Shown here: positions 15,868 through 23,930 of the stretch, piece by piece
Numbering within the stretch: the first letter of the stretch is position 1
Layout: every line of letters begins with the position of its first letter
Assembly (NCBI GenBank): GCA_943361925.1
Contig: CALRIT020000001.1
Coordinates: 186,001-250,000 of the forward strand
Reading direction: 5' to 3'
Origin: CAISCU01 sp943361925
GTDB taxonomy: Bacteria; Bacteroidota; Bacteroidia; UKL13-3
Length of the DNA stretch: 64,000 nucleotides
The notes under the pieces: generated by a model
Database searches by the model: none
Told to the model about the DNA's origin: nothing
The model's input: the letters and a program-made list of their open reading frames with translations, nothing else
Program-made: the position numbers and the translations under genes

Positions 15868-17778
15868 ATGAATTTAATAACTGAAGTAATTTTAATTCCC
15901 GGTATTCCTTTAGCCTTGTTTTTTGTTTTAGGTCTTTTTGGAAAAAAATACCTCCAATCAATTTCAGGTTATCTTTCACTATTGGGCATTTTATGTTCGC
16001 TCTTTCTTAGTTTAGATTTAGCATTGTCTTTTAAAAGTTTGGCCCAAGGTTCAGGAGGTGTTCTTGCATTCTCTTTTGAATGGTTAAGTTTTACAGAAAC
16101 TATGCATATCAATATGGGATTTCTTCTAGATCCTTTAAGCATTATGATGTTGTTGGTTGTCACTTTTGTTTCTTCAATGGTGCAATTGTACAGCTTAGGT
16201 TATATGAAAGGTGAGGAGAGATTTGCTACTTATTATGCTTTTCTTTCATTGTTTACTTTCTCGATGTTAGGCTTGGTTTTATCATCCAATATTTTTCAGA
16301 TATATATGTTCTGGGAATTGGTTGGTGTTTCCTCATTCCTGTTAATTGGATATTACTTCAATAAAGATTCTGCAGTTGCTGCTTCTAAAAAAGCATTTAT
16401 CGTAACAAGATTTGCAGATTTAGGCTTTTTGATTGGTATACTTATTTTATCATTTGAAACTGAATCACTAGATTTTTCTGTTTTGATTTCAAGATTATCT
16501 GATACAAATTCAACTTATTATTTAAATGCATCTTCACCTGCATTTCTTGGTTTAAGCTCATTAAACTGGGGATTGATTTTGGTGTTCATGGGTGGTGCAG
16601 GTAAATCTGCCATGTTTCCGTTACACATCTGGTTACCTGATGCCATGGAAGGTCCAACACCAGTATCTGCTTTAATTCATGCTGCAACAATGGTAGTAGC
16701 CGGTGTATTTTTAGTAGGTAGAATATTTCCTGTTTTTGTTTTGAATGAATGGGTGATGAATATCATTACTTTCATTGGTGTATTTTCTGCCTCGTTTGCA
16801 GCTATTATTGCTTGCACACAAACCGATATCAAAAGAGTGCTTGCTTATTCAACCATGTCGCAAATTGGATTTATGATGTTTGCTTTGGGTGTTTCAGGAT
16901 ATGGAGGAGAAGCAGGATTAGGATTTTCAGCATCCTTCTTTCATTTGTTTACACATGCGTTTTTTAAATCACTTTTATTCTTATCTGCAGGCACAATCAT
17001 ACATTTTGTTCATAGCAACGAAATGGGTGATATGGGTGGTTTAAGAAAATATATGCCAATAACCAATGCTGTATTTTTATTGGCTTGCTTGGCAATTTCT
17101 GGTATACCGCCATTTTCTGGATTTTTCAGTAAAGAAGAAATTTTATTGGCAGCTTATAACAAAAGTTTCATGGTATATGGAATTGCCTTGTTAACATCAG
17201 GTTTAACAGCTTTTTATATGTTCAGATTGTACTTGATGATTTTTTGGAATAAGGAATCAGAAGTTCACGATTCACACCATGCAGAAGGAACCTGGACAAT
17301 GAAAATTCCATTGTTGTTATTGGCAATTCCTGCAGTACTTTCAGGCTTCATTCCTTTTGGAACCTATATTAGTTCAGATGGTATTCCATTAGAAAACCAT
17401 TTGCATTTAATGTTCTCTGTAGCACCGGTTTCATTTGCAATCATTGGAATAACTTTGGCTATGATGATGTATAAAAAAGAAAATGAATTGGCAGATAAAA
17501 TGTCAGCTTTATTTGGAAGATTTTATCAATCAGCCTTACATAAATTCTATATTGATGAATTGTACTTATGGGTAACTAAAAGTGTCATTTTTAATTTAAT
17601 AGGAAAACCATCAGCTTGGTTTGATAAGAATATTATAGATGCCACAATGGTTCAATCTGCTGAACAAACCAATTCTTTGGCTGGTAGATTGAGGTTCTTG
17701 CAATCAGGAAAATTGCAGGATTATATGATGTACTTCTTTGCTGCCTTGTTGTTGTTATTTTTTCTTTTTGTTCTCTAA
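15868..17778 (+). CDS. nuoL: NADH-quinone oxidoreductase subunit L
   Basis: The 636-residue antiporter-like subunit carries the proton channel motifs MFWELVGVSSFLLIGYY (Glu), GAGKSAMFPLHIWLPDAMEGPTPVSALIHAATMV (Lys and His) and FSKEEIL. The long C-terminal lateral helix region (~540-620) is present. It forms the distal end of the membrane arm together with NuoM and NuoN. It lies 12 bp after nuoK. Confidence 0.97.
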   Translation: MNLITEVILIPGIPLALFFVLGLFGKKYLQSISGYLSLLGILCSLFLSLDLALSFKSLAQGSGGVLAFSFEWLSFTETMHINMGFLLDPLSIMMLLVVTFVSSMVQLYSLGYMKGEERFATYYAFLSLFTFSMLGLVLSSNIFQIYMFWELVGVSSFLLIGYYFNKDSAVAASKKAFIVTRFADLGFLIGILILSFETESLDFSVLISRLSDTNSTYYLNASSPAFLGLSSLNWGLILVFMGGAGKSAMFPLHIWLPDAMEGPTPVSALIHAATMVVAGVFLVGRIFPVFVLNEWVMNIITFIGVFSASFAAIIACTQTDIKRVLAYSTMSQIGFMMFALGVSGYGGEAGLGFSASFFHLFTHAFFKSLLFLSAGTIIHFVHSNEMGDMGGLRKYMPITNAVFLLACLAISGIPPFSGFFSKEEILLAAYNKSFMVYGIALLTSGLTAFYMFRLYLMIFWNKESEVHDSHHAEGTWTMKIPLLLLAIPAVLSGFIPFGTYISSDGIPLENHLHLMFSVAPVSFAIIGITLAMMMYKKENELADKMSALFGRFYQSALHKFYIDELYLWVTKSVIFNLIGKPSAWFDKNIIDATMVQSAEQTNSLAGRLRFLQSGKLQDYMMYFFAALLLLFFLFVL

Positions 17779-17788
17779 TTAAAATTTT

Positions 17789-19285
17789 ATGTCAAGTCCA
17801 CTTATATTAATTAGTGTTTTTCCTTTTCTCATTGCATTGGCATTGTTGTTAATGCCCGGAGATAAAAACAGCAAAATTATATCCACTATTGGAGCTGCCA
17901 TTCAATTGGCTTTGGTTTTATTTTTACTGCGTGATTTTATATCGCTGAGAGCATCAGGAGTAAATGAACAGTTTTTATTTTTATACGATTATTCTTGGTT
18001 TGCTAATTGGAATATCCATATAAGTTTAGGTATTGATGGAATGGCAATGACCATGTTATTAATGACGGCTTTCGTTGTTTTAGCAGGTTCATTGATATCA
18101 TGGAATATGGAAAAACTGCCAAAGGAATTTTTCATCTTATTGAATTTATTGAGTGCAGGAGCTTTTGGATTTTTTAGCTCACTTGATTTATTCACCATGT
18201 TCTTCTTTTTAGAATTAGCTGTTGTTCCAAAATTTTTATTGATTGGAATTTGGGGAAGTGGTGAAAAGGAAAAAAGTGCTTTTAAATTAGTGCTGATGTT
18301 AATGGCTGGTTCTGCATTAATATTGGTTGGGATGTTGTGGTTGTATTTGCAAAACGGACATACATTCTCCATTGTAGAAATGGCATCTAATCCACCAAGT
18401 AAAGAAATACAAATGTTGGTATTTCCACTGTTGTTTGTTGGATTTGGCGTATTCACTGCTTTGTTTCCATTTCATACCTGGGTGCCAGATGGACACTCAT
18501 CTGCACCAACAGCGGGTTCAATGTTTTTGGCAGGTATTTCAATGAAACTAGGAGCATTTGGATGTTTAAGAGTTGCTACTTATTTATTGCCGGAAGCCGC
18601 TCAATCGTATTCTTGGATAATTGTTGTATTGGCTAGTATTGCTATTATTTACGGTGCATTTGCTACTTTAATGCAAACCGATTTAAAATATATCAATGCT
18701 TATTCATCTATTAGTCATTGTGGCTTTATTTTATTAGGAATTGGCATGTTAACCAAAACTTCAATCACAGGAGCAATCATGCAAATGGTATCACATGGCT
18801 TAATGACAGCCTTATTCTTTGGTGCAATTGGAATTATTTATTCAAGAACCCATACCCGAAAAGTAGAAGAAATGGGTGGATTGTTAAAATCAATGCCATT
18901 CATTTCTAGTATCTTTATTATAGCAGGTTTGTGTTCTTTAGGTTTACCCGGATTGAGCGGATTTGCTGCTGAAATGACCATTTTCGTTGGCTCATGGCAA
19001 CATGCAGATTTCTTTCATAGAATCTCTAGTGTATTGGCGATTTCTTCAATTGTAGTAACAGCAGTTTATATTTTAAGAGCAGTTGGAAAAGTAATCATGG
19101 GTCCAATTAAAAATGTAGATTATTTAAAACTGGATGATGCCAATTTAACCGATAAACTCGCAACTGGATTGTTAACTTTTACTGTTTTGTTCATGGGATT
19201 AGCACCATTTTGGTTTATCGGTTTGGTAAGCAAAGATGCTCAAATCATTATGGATCAATTTACTCACCAAATTATTTTACCGTAG
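17789..19285 (+). CDS. nuoM: NADH-quinone oxidoreductase subunit M
   Basis: The 498-residue antiporter-like subunit contains FFFLELAVVPKFLLIGIWG (channel Glu), LFPFHTWVPDGHSSAPTAGSMFLAGISMKLGAFGCLR (channel Lys/His) and HGLMTALFFGAIGIIYSRTHTR. Its length is normal. The stop at 19285 is one base before the nuoN start. Confidence 0.97.
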   Translation: MSSPLILISVFPFLIALALLLMPGDKNSKIISTIGAAIQLALVLFLLRDFISLRASGVNEQFLFLYDYSWFANWNIHISLGIDGMAMTMLLMTAFVVLAGSLISWNMEKLPKEFFILLNLLSAGAFGFFSSLDLFTMFFFLELAVVPKFLLIGIWGSGEKEKSAFKLVLMLMAGSALILVGMLWLYLQNGHTFSIVEMASNPPSKEIQMLVFPLLFVGFGVFTALFPFHTWVPDGHSSAPTAGSMFLAGISMKLGAFGCLRVATYLLPEAAQSYSWIIVVLASIAIIYGAFATLMQTDLKYINAYSSISHCGFILLGIGMLTKTSITGAIMQMVSHGLMTALFFGAIGIIYSRTHTRKVEEMGGLLKSMPFISSIFIIAGLCSLGLPGLSGFAAEMTIFVGSWQHADFFHRISSVLAISSIVVTAVYILRAVGKVIMGPIKNVDYLKLDDANLTDKLATGLLTFTVLFMGLAPFWFIGLVSKDAQIIMDQFTHQIILP

Positions 19286-19286
19286 T

Positions 19287-20699
19287 ATGTTTGTACAATT
19301 ATTTCAATATTTACCAATAGAATCTCTTTTGTTCTTATTGGTTTTACTAATACTTGGATTAAAAATAAATGACCAAACACCTAATAATTCTTATGGAAAT
19401 ATTATGGCATTAGGATTGTTTATCATTCTGCCACTAGCCTTTATCTTTGGTTCGAATGGAAATCTTTTTGGAAACATGGTTCAGGTTAATTCCATTAATT
19501 TTTTCGAAAAAATGATTCTGGTATTTGCGACAGCATTGATATCAATTCAGGCAAATGATTGGTTAAGCAAACAAAATCATGCAGCTGAATTTGCTATACT
19601 CATTATAGTTTCTTTGATAGGAATGTGTTTGATGTTATCTGCAGGAAATATGCTGATATTCTATCTTGGATTAGAAATGGCTTCAATTCCGGTAGCAGCC
19701 TTGGCAACATTCGATTTGCAAAAACAAGAATCTGGAGAGGCCGGAGTTAAATTAATTTTATCATCAGCATTTGCTTCCGGAATGATGTTATTTGGAATAA
19801 GCTGGTTATATGGAAGCACAGGTTCGTTAGATATTCAGACAATTTCAATGGGAATGGCTGATTCTAAATTTTCTTCCATGGCAGAAATTTGGGGACTGAT
19901 TTTAGTTTTTAGCGGATTTGCTTTTAAGATTTCTGCAGTGCCATTTCACTTTTGGACAGCAGATGTATATCAAGGTGCACCATTGAGTGTGACAGCTTAT
20001 TTGGCAATGGTTTCAAAAGCAGCAATGGCATTTGTATTTATATCAATTTTGGCACCATTGTTTATTCAATTACCTCAGGTTTGGATTGCTTTGGTGAGTA
20101 TTACAGTTGCATTGACCATTTTTATAGGTAATTTATTTGCTTTAAGACAAAGCTCCATTAAACGATTTTTGGCATTCAGTTCCATTGCACAAGTAGGATT
20201 TATATTATTGGCTTTAATCATGCCATCAGAACAATCTATTGTGTCGATAATCTATTTTGTTATCATTTATTTGTTTTCAAGTATTGGCATATTTGGCGTT
20301 GCAACTTGGCTTGAAAGTAGTGGTGCAAAATCAAATCTTTCAGTATTTAAAGGCTTTTACCATGAGCACAAATTTTTGAGTTGGGTAATGGCAATATGTT
20401 TGTTTTCATTGGCTGGAATTCCACCAACAGCAGGATTTTTTGGAAAATTCTTTTTGATTGGCTCCGGAATAAACATTAGCAATTTTTATCTAATATTATT
20501 TGTGGTTTTAAACATGGTTGTTTCATTGTACTATTATTTAAAAATAGTGAAGTATATGTTTATGGATGCACCACTTGAAGTTGTTGAAGTGAAGCCAATT
20601 CCACTATCATTAAAACTAACTTTAATCATTAGTATGTTTGGTGTGATAAGCTTTGGTGTTAGTAACTGGTTGTATAATTTTATTAATCAATTATTGTAA
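19287..20699 (+). CDS. nuoN: NADH-quinone oxidoreductase subunit N
   Basis: I take ATG 19287, giving 470 residues. An in-frame upstream start at 19236 would overlap nuoM by 50 bp and add a tail unlike the family. Motifs are LIFYLGLEMASIPVAALATF (Glu), FKISAVPFHFWTADVYQGAPLSVTAYLAMVSKAA and KRFLAFSSIAQVGFILLAL. This is the last canonical complex I subunit in the operon. Confidence 0.96.
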   Translation: MFVQLFQYLPIESLLFLLVLLILGLKINDQTPNNSYGNIMALGLFIILPLAFIFGSNGNLFGNMVQVNSINFFEKMILVFATALISIQANDWLSKQNHAAEFAILIIVSLIGMCLMLSAGNMLIFYLGLEMASIPVAALATFDLQKQESGEAGVKLILSSAFASGMMLFGISWLYGSTGSLDIQTISMGMADSKFSSMAEIWGLILVFSGFAFKISAVPFHFWTADVYQGAPLSVTAYLAMVSKAAMAFVFISILAPLFIQLPQVWIALVSITVALTIFIGNLFALRQSSIKRFLAFSSIAQVGFILLALIMPSEQSIVSIIYFVIIYLFSSIGIFGVATWLESSGAKSNLSVFKGFYHEHKFLSWVMAICLFSLAGIPPTAGFFGKFFLIGSGINISNFYLILFVVLNMVVSLYYYLKIVKYMFMDAPLEVVEVKPIPLSLKLTLIISMFGVISFGVSNWLYNFINQLL

Positions 20700-20704
20700 A
20701 AATT

Positions 20705-21052
20705 ATGGCATTAAACGGAAATCATTTATTCGAAGATTTGAATGAAATAAAATGTGCAATAGTTGAAAAAAACTGCAGTGCAGAAAGAGTTGCCTTTTTA
20801 AAAGATATTCTTGAGTTCAACAACTATACTGTAATCATTGTTAATTCACCACCACCAAAAGGCGCTAAAACAACTAATCCTGATGAAACACCTGCTGCAT
20901 TACTTGAGACTTTTACAGTTGGAGTTACAGATACAAGTTTTAGTCCAATTAAAACCATTGTTAACCGCGAATTAAAAACCAAAGATGGCAAAGTTTTAAG
21001 CATGGATTACTGGAAACAAAGAGAAGAAAAAGAGTGGTATTGGTCGAAGTAG
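20705..21052 (+). CDS. Small protein encoded at the end of the nuo operon, unknown function
   Basis: The 115-residue cytoplasmic protein starts 5 bp after the nuoN stop and is on the same strand, so it is almost certainly co-transcribed. It has no membrane helix. ALVEKNCSAERVAFLKDILEFNNYTVIIVNSPPPKG-like text (reads CAIVEKNCSAERV...) suggests a compact alpha/beta domain. A basic and aromatic tail (DYWKQREEKEWYWSK) follows. I do not recognise a characterised family. A complex I assembly or accessory role is only a guess from position. Confidence 0.7.
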   Translation: MALNGNHLFEDLNEIKCAIVEKNCSAERVAFLKDILEFNNYTVIIVNSPPPKGAKTTNPDETPAALLETFTVGVTDTSFSPIKTIVNRELKTKDGKVLSMDYWKQREEKEWYWSK

Positions 21053-21086
21053 CATTTGTGACTTTGGCTTTTAGCTGTTTGCTATT

Positions 21087-21104
21087 GGCTTTTGTGTAAA
21101 AGCC
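21087..21104 (+). terminator. Hairpin at the end of the nuo operon, possible terminator
   Basis: GGCTTTT-GTGT-AAAAGCC is a perfect 7-bp stem with a 4-base loop, 35 bp after the last gene. It lacks a following T tract on the plus strand, so it may be a 3'-end stabiliser and not an intrinsic terminator. Confidence 0.4.
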
Positions 21105-21255
21105 TAAATTACGTTGACATGAATATCTCTCAAGTTTAAAATTTCCCATAGCCCTGAAGGGGCGTAATTCATCGTGAGTATAGTAGTTACTAATGAATCA
21201 TGATGATATATCACTAGCTTTGGCATTAACTAATCACCATAAATAATTCTACATT

Positions 21256-21276
21256 GGCAAGTATCGTTAACTTGCC
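21256..21276. repeat. Perfect 7-bp inverted repeat in non-coding DNA
   Basis: GGCAAGT (21256-21262) and ACTTGCC (21270-21276) flank a 7-base loop. There is no gene within 200 bp on either side and no T tract, so it is not an obvious terminator. Confidence 0.5.
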
Positions 21277-21510
21277 CGAATAATGAAAAACTATACAAAA
21301 AAATGAATTTAAATTTTTTGGCTATATTAAGTATGGTAAACATGTTTTAGAAAGTTAATTTTATTTGATTAACAATGTTGATTTTACTTAATTTATACAA
21401 TAGCACAATGAATTAATTTCCTTTTTAATTCTAATCTTACTTCTTAATGTTTGATTTACTAAAGAACTCCTTAAATCAAAGTCATTATAGGTCTTTGATG
21501 ATAAATTCTT

Positions 21511-21927
21511 TTAACAAAAATACAAATACTCTTTTCGAAGTTTTTTAGGAGAATCTTCTTTATCTGTTTTACCTTGACTTTGCCAATCATTTTCAATTCG
21601 TACTTTTTTGTCTTTATAGTAAATATAAATAAATTTAGGATTCATATTGTTTAACAATTTTTTCATTCTCCTTTTTGAAGTTCCAGTTGGACAAGGAGTA
21701 GACCAAGCAATTGTAATTTCAAAATTTCCATTTTCATCTGTTGTATCTGAAATTATTTCTTGTCCCAATTTTATAAAAACTATAGCGTTTTTTATTGGAA
21801 GACTATCAGTATCAAATGCTTTACAATTAATTAAGTATTGACCACGTCCACCAGATGAAAATGATGGATAACTAAACAACAGAATTGCTATTAGAAAGGT
21901 AAATAGATAAAAATGATTAATTTTCAT
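21511..21927 (-). CDS. Small secreted protein with carboxypeptidase-regulatory-like domain
   Basis: I take ATG 21927 (138 residues) because the earlier in-frame start is TTG and the signal peptide begins here (NHFYLFTFLIAILLFSYPSFS). The mature part has INCKAFDTDSLPIKNAIVFIKLG, then SDTTDENGNFEITI, the pattern of a small beta-sandwich CarboxypepD_reg-like domain. A Lys/Arg-rich C-terminus follows. No partner gene is evident. It is likely surface or periplasmic, role unknown. Confidence 0.6.
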   Translation of the reverse strand: MKINHFYLFTFLIAILLFSYPSFSSGGRGQYLINCKAFDTDSLPIKNAIVFIKLGQEIISDTTDENGNFEITIAWSTPCPTGTSKRRMKKLLNNMNPKFIYIYYKDKKVRIENDWQSQGKTDKEDSPKKLRKEYLYFC

Positions 21928-21979
21928 TCCTTTAATTTTCAAAAACGTTTATTGATAAAAATCTGTATTTAACTACATC

Positions 21980-22696
21980 TCAACTCTTCTCAATCTTAAT
22001 CGCAAATTCTTCTACTCTTATATCAATTAAATTGGGGTAGCCCAAGGGTTTCCCTGATTTTTTCATTGGACTTACTATTCTTTTAATCGGGATATTTAAA
22101 GCATTGAAGGTTTTGTGCTCATGTATTACATGTGATGCAGCAGCCATATTGCTTATTACTTCAGCAGTATAATTGTGTTGTTTTAATAATCCTGTTTCAG
22201 GGTCGAAATGGAATTCTTGTTTTTTTGAATGGGTAGGAAAGTTTTCAGGAAATTCTGCTTCCAGTATGTTCTCTTTTTTCTCTGTCCACTTAATATCTTT
22301 TCGCATTAATAAATAAGGAAAGCTAAAGTAATTCCAAAAAGCATAACAGGCAAAATAAGTCATATCCAAATCATCCCAATAAAACAATCTTCTTCCATAT
22401 GGAAAATAGGAGCGGGCATTTTTTCTTTCCTGAAGCACATTTCCTTTTAAATCCTCCAATCGAACATCATCACCATCTAGAACTCCACAGATTTCATGAT
22501 TTCTGCCTACAGGACAAATTCGAACATAAGGTTCTTTTATTTTTAAGTCAATTGATACCGACTTAAAATAAGGCCTTTGTTTCAATGTAAATGCCAATCC
22601 TTTAACACTAACGACTGCATTTATAGAATCAGCTTGTTGCCATAATTCAGCACCTCCATATGCATTTAAAGCTGCTTTAGCTGTCTCACTATTCAT
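21980..22696 (-). CDS. Uncharacterised soluble protein, possible LolA-like fold
   Basis: The 238-residue protein begins AKAALNAYGGAELWQQADSI, a pattern seen in families of lipoprotein-carrier-like beta-sheet proteins that open with an A-h-GG-x-x-x-W motif. It has no signal peptide or membrane helix. Aromatic-rich strands (YFACYAFWNYFSFPYLL) form the centre and FHFDPETGLLKQHNY the second half. I cannot name a function. It is a stand-alone gene. Confidence 0.6.
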   Translation of the reverse strand: MNSETAKAALNAYGGAELWQQADSINAVVSVKGLAFTLKQRPYFKSVSIDLKIKEPYVRICPVGRNHEICGVLDGDDVRLEDLKGNVLQERKNARSYFPYGRRLFYWDDLDMTYFACYAFWNYFSFPYLLMRKDIKWTEKKENILEAEFPENFPTHSKKQEFHFDPETGLLKQHNYTAEVISNMAAASHVIHEHKTFNALNIPIKRIVSPMKKSGKPLGYPNLIDIRVEEFAIKIEKS

Positions 22697-22851
22697 TCAG
22701 TTGATTTTTTTGAAAAATAGAATTATTGCCGAATTAATGCAACAATGAATTTGTCATTTTATTTGTTATCAACTTGATACGTAGATTTTACTTTAAAAGA
22801 GAATATGGACGATTTATAACAAATACAAAAAATCACAATTCTAAAAAAGAT

Positions 22852-23208
22852 TTATTTTTTAGCGAAATCTATAAGGTATTTTAAAATCAATTCTTGCTGA
22901 CCCGGACCAATTGTTAGTTCATTTTGATTGGCTTTTTTAACCATATCAGGAACTATAATTTTCCAATCATTTTCAGTAAAATCACCTGGATTATAAGCTT
23001 TATGGCAGGTGCTACATTTTTGATTGTATATCGTATATCCATTCTCTGTTAGAGCAGCTGAAACTTCAGGTTGATTTTTGACTTCCTGTTTGGCTTCAAC
23101 TTTAGGTTTTACTTCAGGTTCCGGTTTTGCTGTTGTTGTTGCTGTTTTTTTTGTAAAACATGCGCTTAACAACAATACAGCAATGATGATTATAATCGAT
23201 TTATACAT
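22852..23208 (-). CDS. Lipoprotein mono-heme cytochrome c
   Basis: I take ATG 23208 (118 residues) over an upstream TTG. A lipoprotein signal (LLLSAC) is followed by a Lys/Glu/Pro/Ala-rich linker. The class I cytochrome c domain has the heme motif CSTCH (~73) and a likely axial Met in IVPDMVKKA. It would shuttle electrons at the membrane face. No oxidase gene is adjacent, so its partner is unknown. The long charged linker suggests tethering away from the membrane. Confidence 0.85.
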   Translation of the reverse strand: MYKSIIIIIAVLLLSACFTKKTATTTAKPEPEVKPKVEAKQEVKNQPEVSAALTENGYTIYNQKCSTCHKAYNPGDFTENDWKIIVPDMVKKANQNELTIGPGQQELILKYLIDFAKK

Positions 23209-23264
23209 AAACAAAATTTTATATCGGGAAATTATGGTTTCAATTTCTTAATATTATCAGAATA

Positions 23265-23759
23265 TTAAAACATACAACAAACATATATTAAACTGCTTTT
23301 TATATAAGCATCTTTGAATTTGGTTTTAACTTTTGTCAATAAGTTTTTCATGCCGGTACTTGCTTTTAAACCACTTGATACCACAACAATATAATATCCT
23401 CTTGCAAAGCTCGAATAAGCAGAGGAATATTCGATACTAATATAATTTCCATCATCAGATCTACCTCTTGCTAAATAACAACAGGTATCAGTGGGTGTTA
23501 TATCCTCATAAATAGATTTACAAGTATAATAAGGAAATGAAAGTCCGATGGCTGTGTCAGATACAGGGCTCAATTCTCTTAAATCGAGTTTGATATTGAG
23601 TGATTTTGAAGCTTTTTGAGCCACTAGTAATGCTGATTTATAATCCTTACCTGAATGTATGATTAAAAAATCCTTTTTCTCCATACAGTCATTGTTTTCT
23701 TGAGCCACAGCCCAAAATGGAATCGATAGAACAAATAAAAGTAATATTTTTTGTATCAT
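23265..23759 (-). CDS. Secreted protein of unknown function
   Basis: The ATG at 23759 gives 164 residues and puts a clear signal peptide (IQKILLLFVLSIPFWAVAQ) at the N-terminus; longer frames do not. The mature region has cysteines in NDCMEKK, YYTCKS, TDTCCYLARG and the C-terminal VCCMF, so disulfides are likely. SFARGYYIVVVSSGL is a probable core strand. It resembles SPOR-like small domains in length only; I do not assign a family. It is the next minus-strand gene downstream of the M36 protease, with a terminator between them. Confidence 0.6.
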   Translation of the reverse strand: MIQKILLLFVLSIPFWAVAQENNDCMEKKDFLIIHSGKDYKSALLVAQKASKSLNIKLDLRELSPVSDTAIGLSFPYYTCKSIYEDITPTDTCCYLARGRSDDGNYISIEYSSAYSSFARGYYIVVVSSGLKASTGMKNLLTKVKTKFKDAYIKSSLIYVCCMF

Positions 23760-23876
23760 GGTAATTGTGTTTTTATAAAATGATTTCAATAATAATGCCG
23801 AAAAGAAAGATTCTTTTAACAACAACATTTTCCCTTGAACTTTTTAAAATTTGTTTCTAAGTAATCATATAACAAC

Positions 23877-23907
23877 AAAGGCCAAAACTTTAGTAGTTTT
23901 GGCCTTT
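23877..23907 (-). terminator. Rho-independent terminator after the M36 protease
   Basis: AAAGGCCAAAACT pairs with AGTTTTGGCCTTT around a 5-base loop, with a T-rich tail on the minus strand. Confidence 0.85.
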
Positions 23908-23930
23908 ATTGAAATATCAAAAGAGTTAAA

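Larger units (their letters stand above)
21053..21510. other. 458-bp non-coding region after the nuo operon
   Basis: No credible gene is seen on either strand. The first part has a GCTTTT-rich stretch (21063-21093) ending in a perfect hairpin (21087-21104). A GC-richer segment follows (around 21150-21165, AGCCCTGAAGGGGCG), then a second perfect hairpin at 21256-21276. The rest is A/T-rich. The middle 150 bases look unlike the flanks and could be a fragment of a dispersed repeat, but no second copy is in this window. Confidence 0.5.

Noticed and set aside
17989..18456. 155-residue frame opposite nuoM
   Set aside because: It mirrors the codons of nuoM; Asn/Lys/Pro-rich composition and no start context.
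19236..19286. Extended nuoN start
   Set aside because: It would overlap nuoM by 50 bp and add a tail unlike the family; ATG 19287 fits better.
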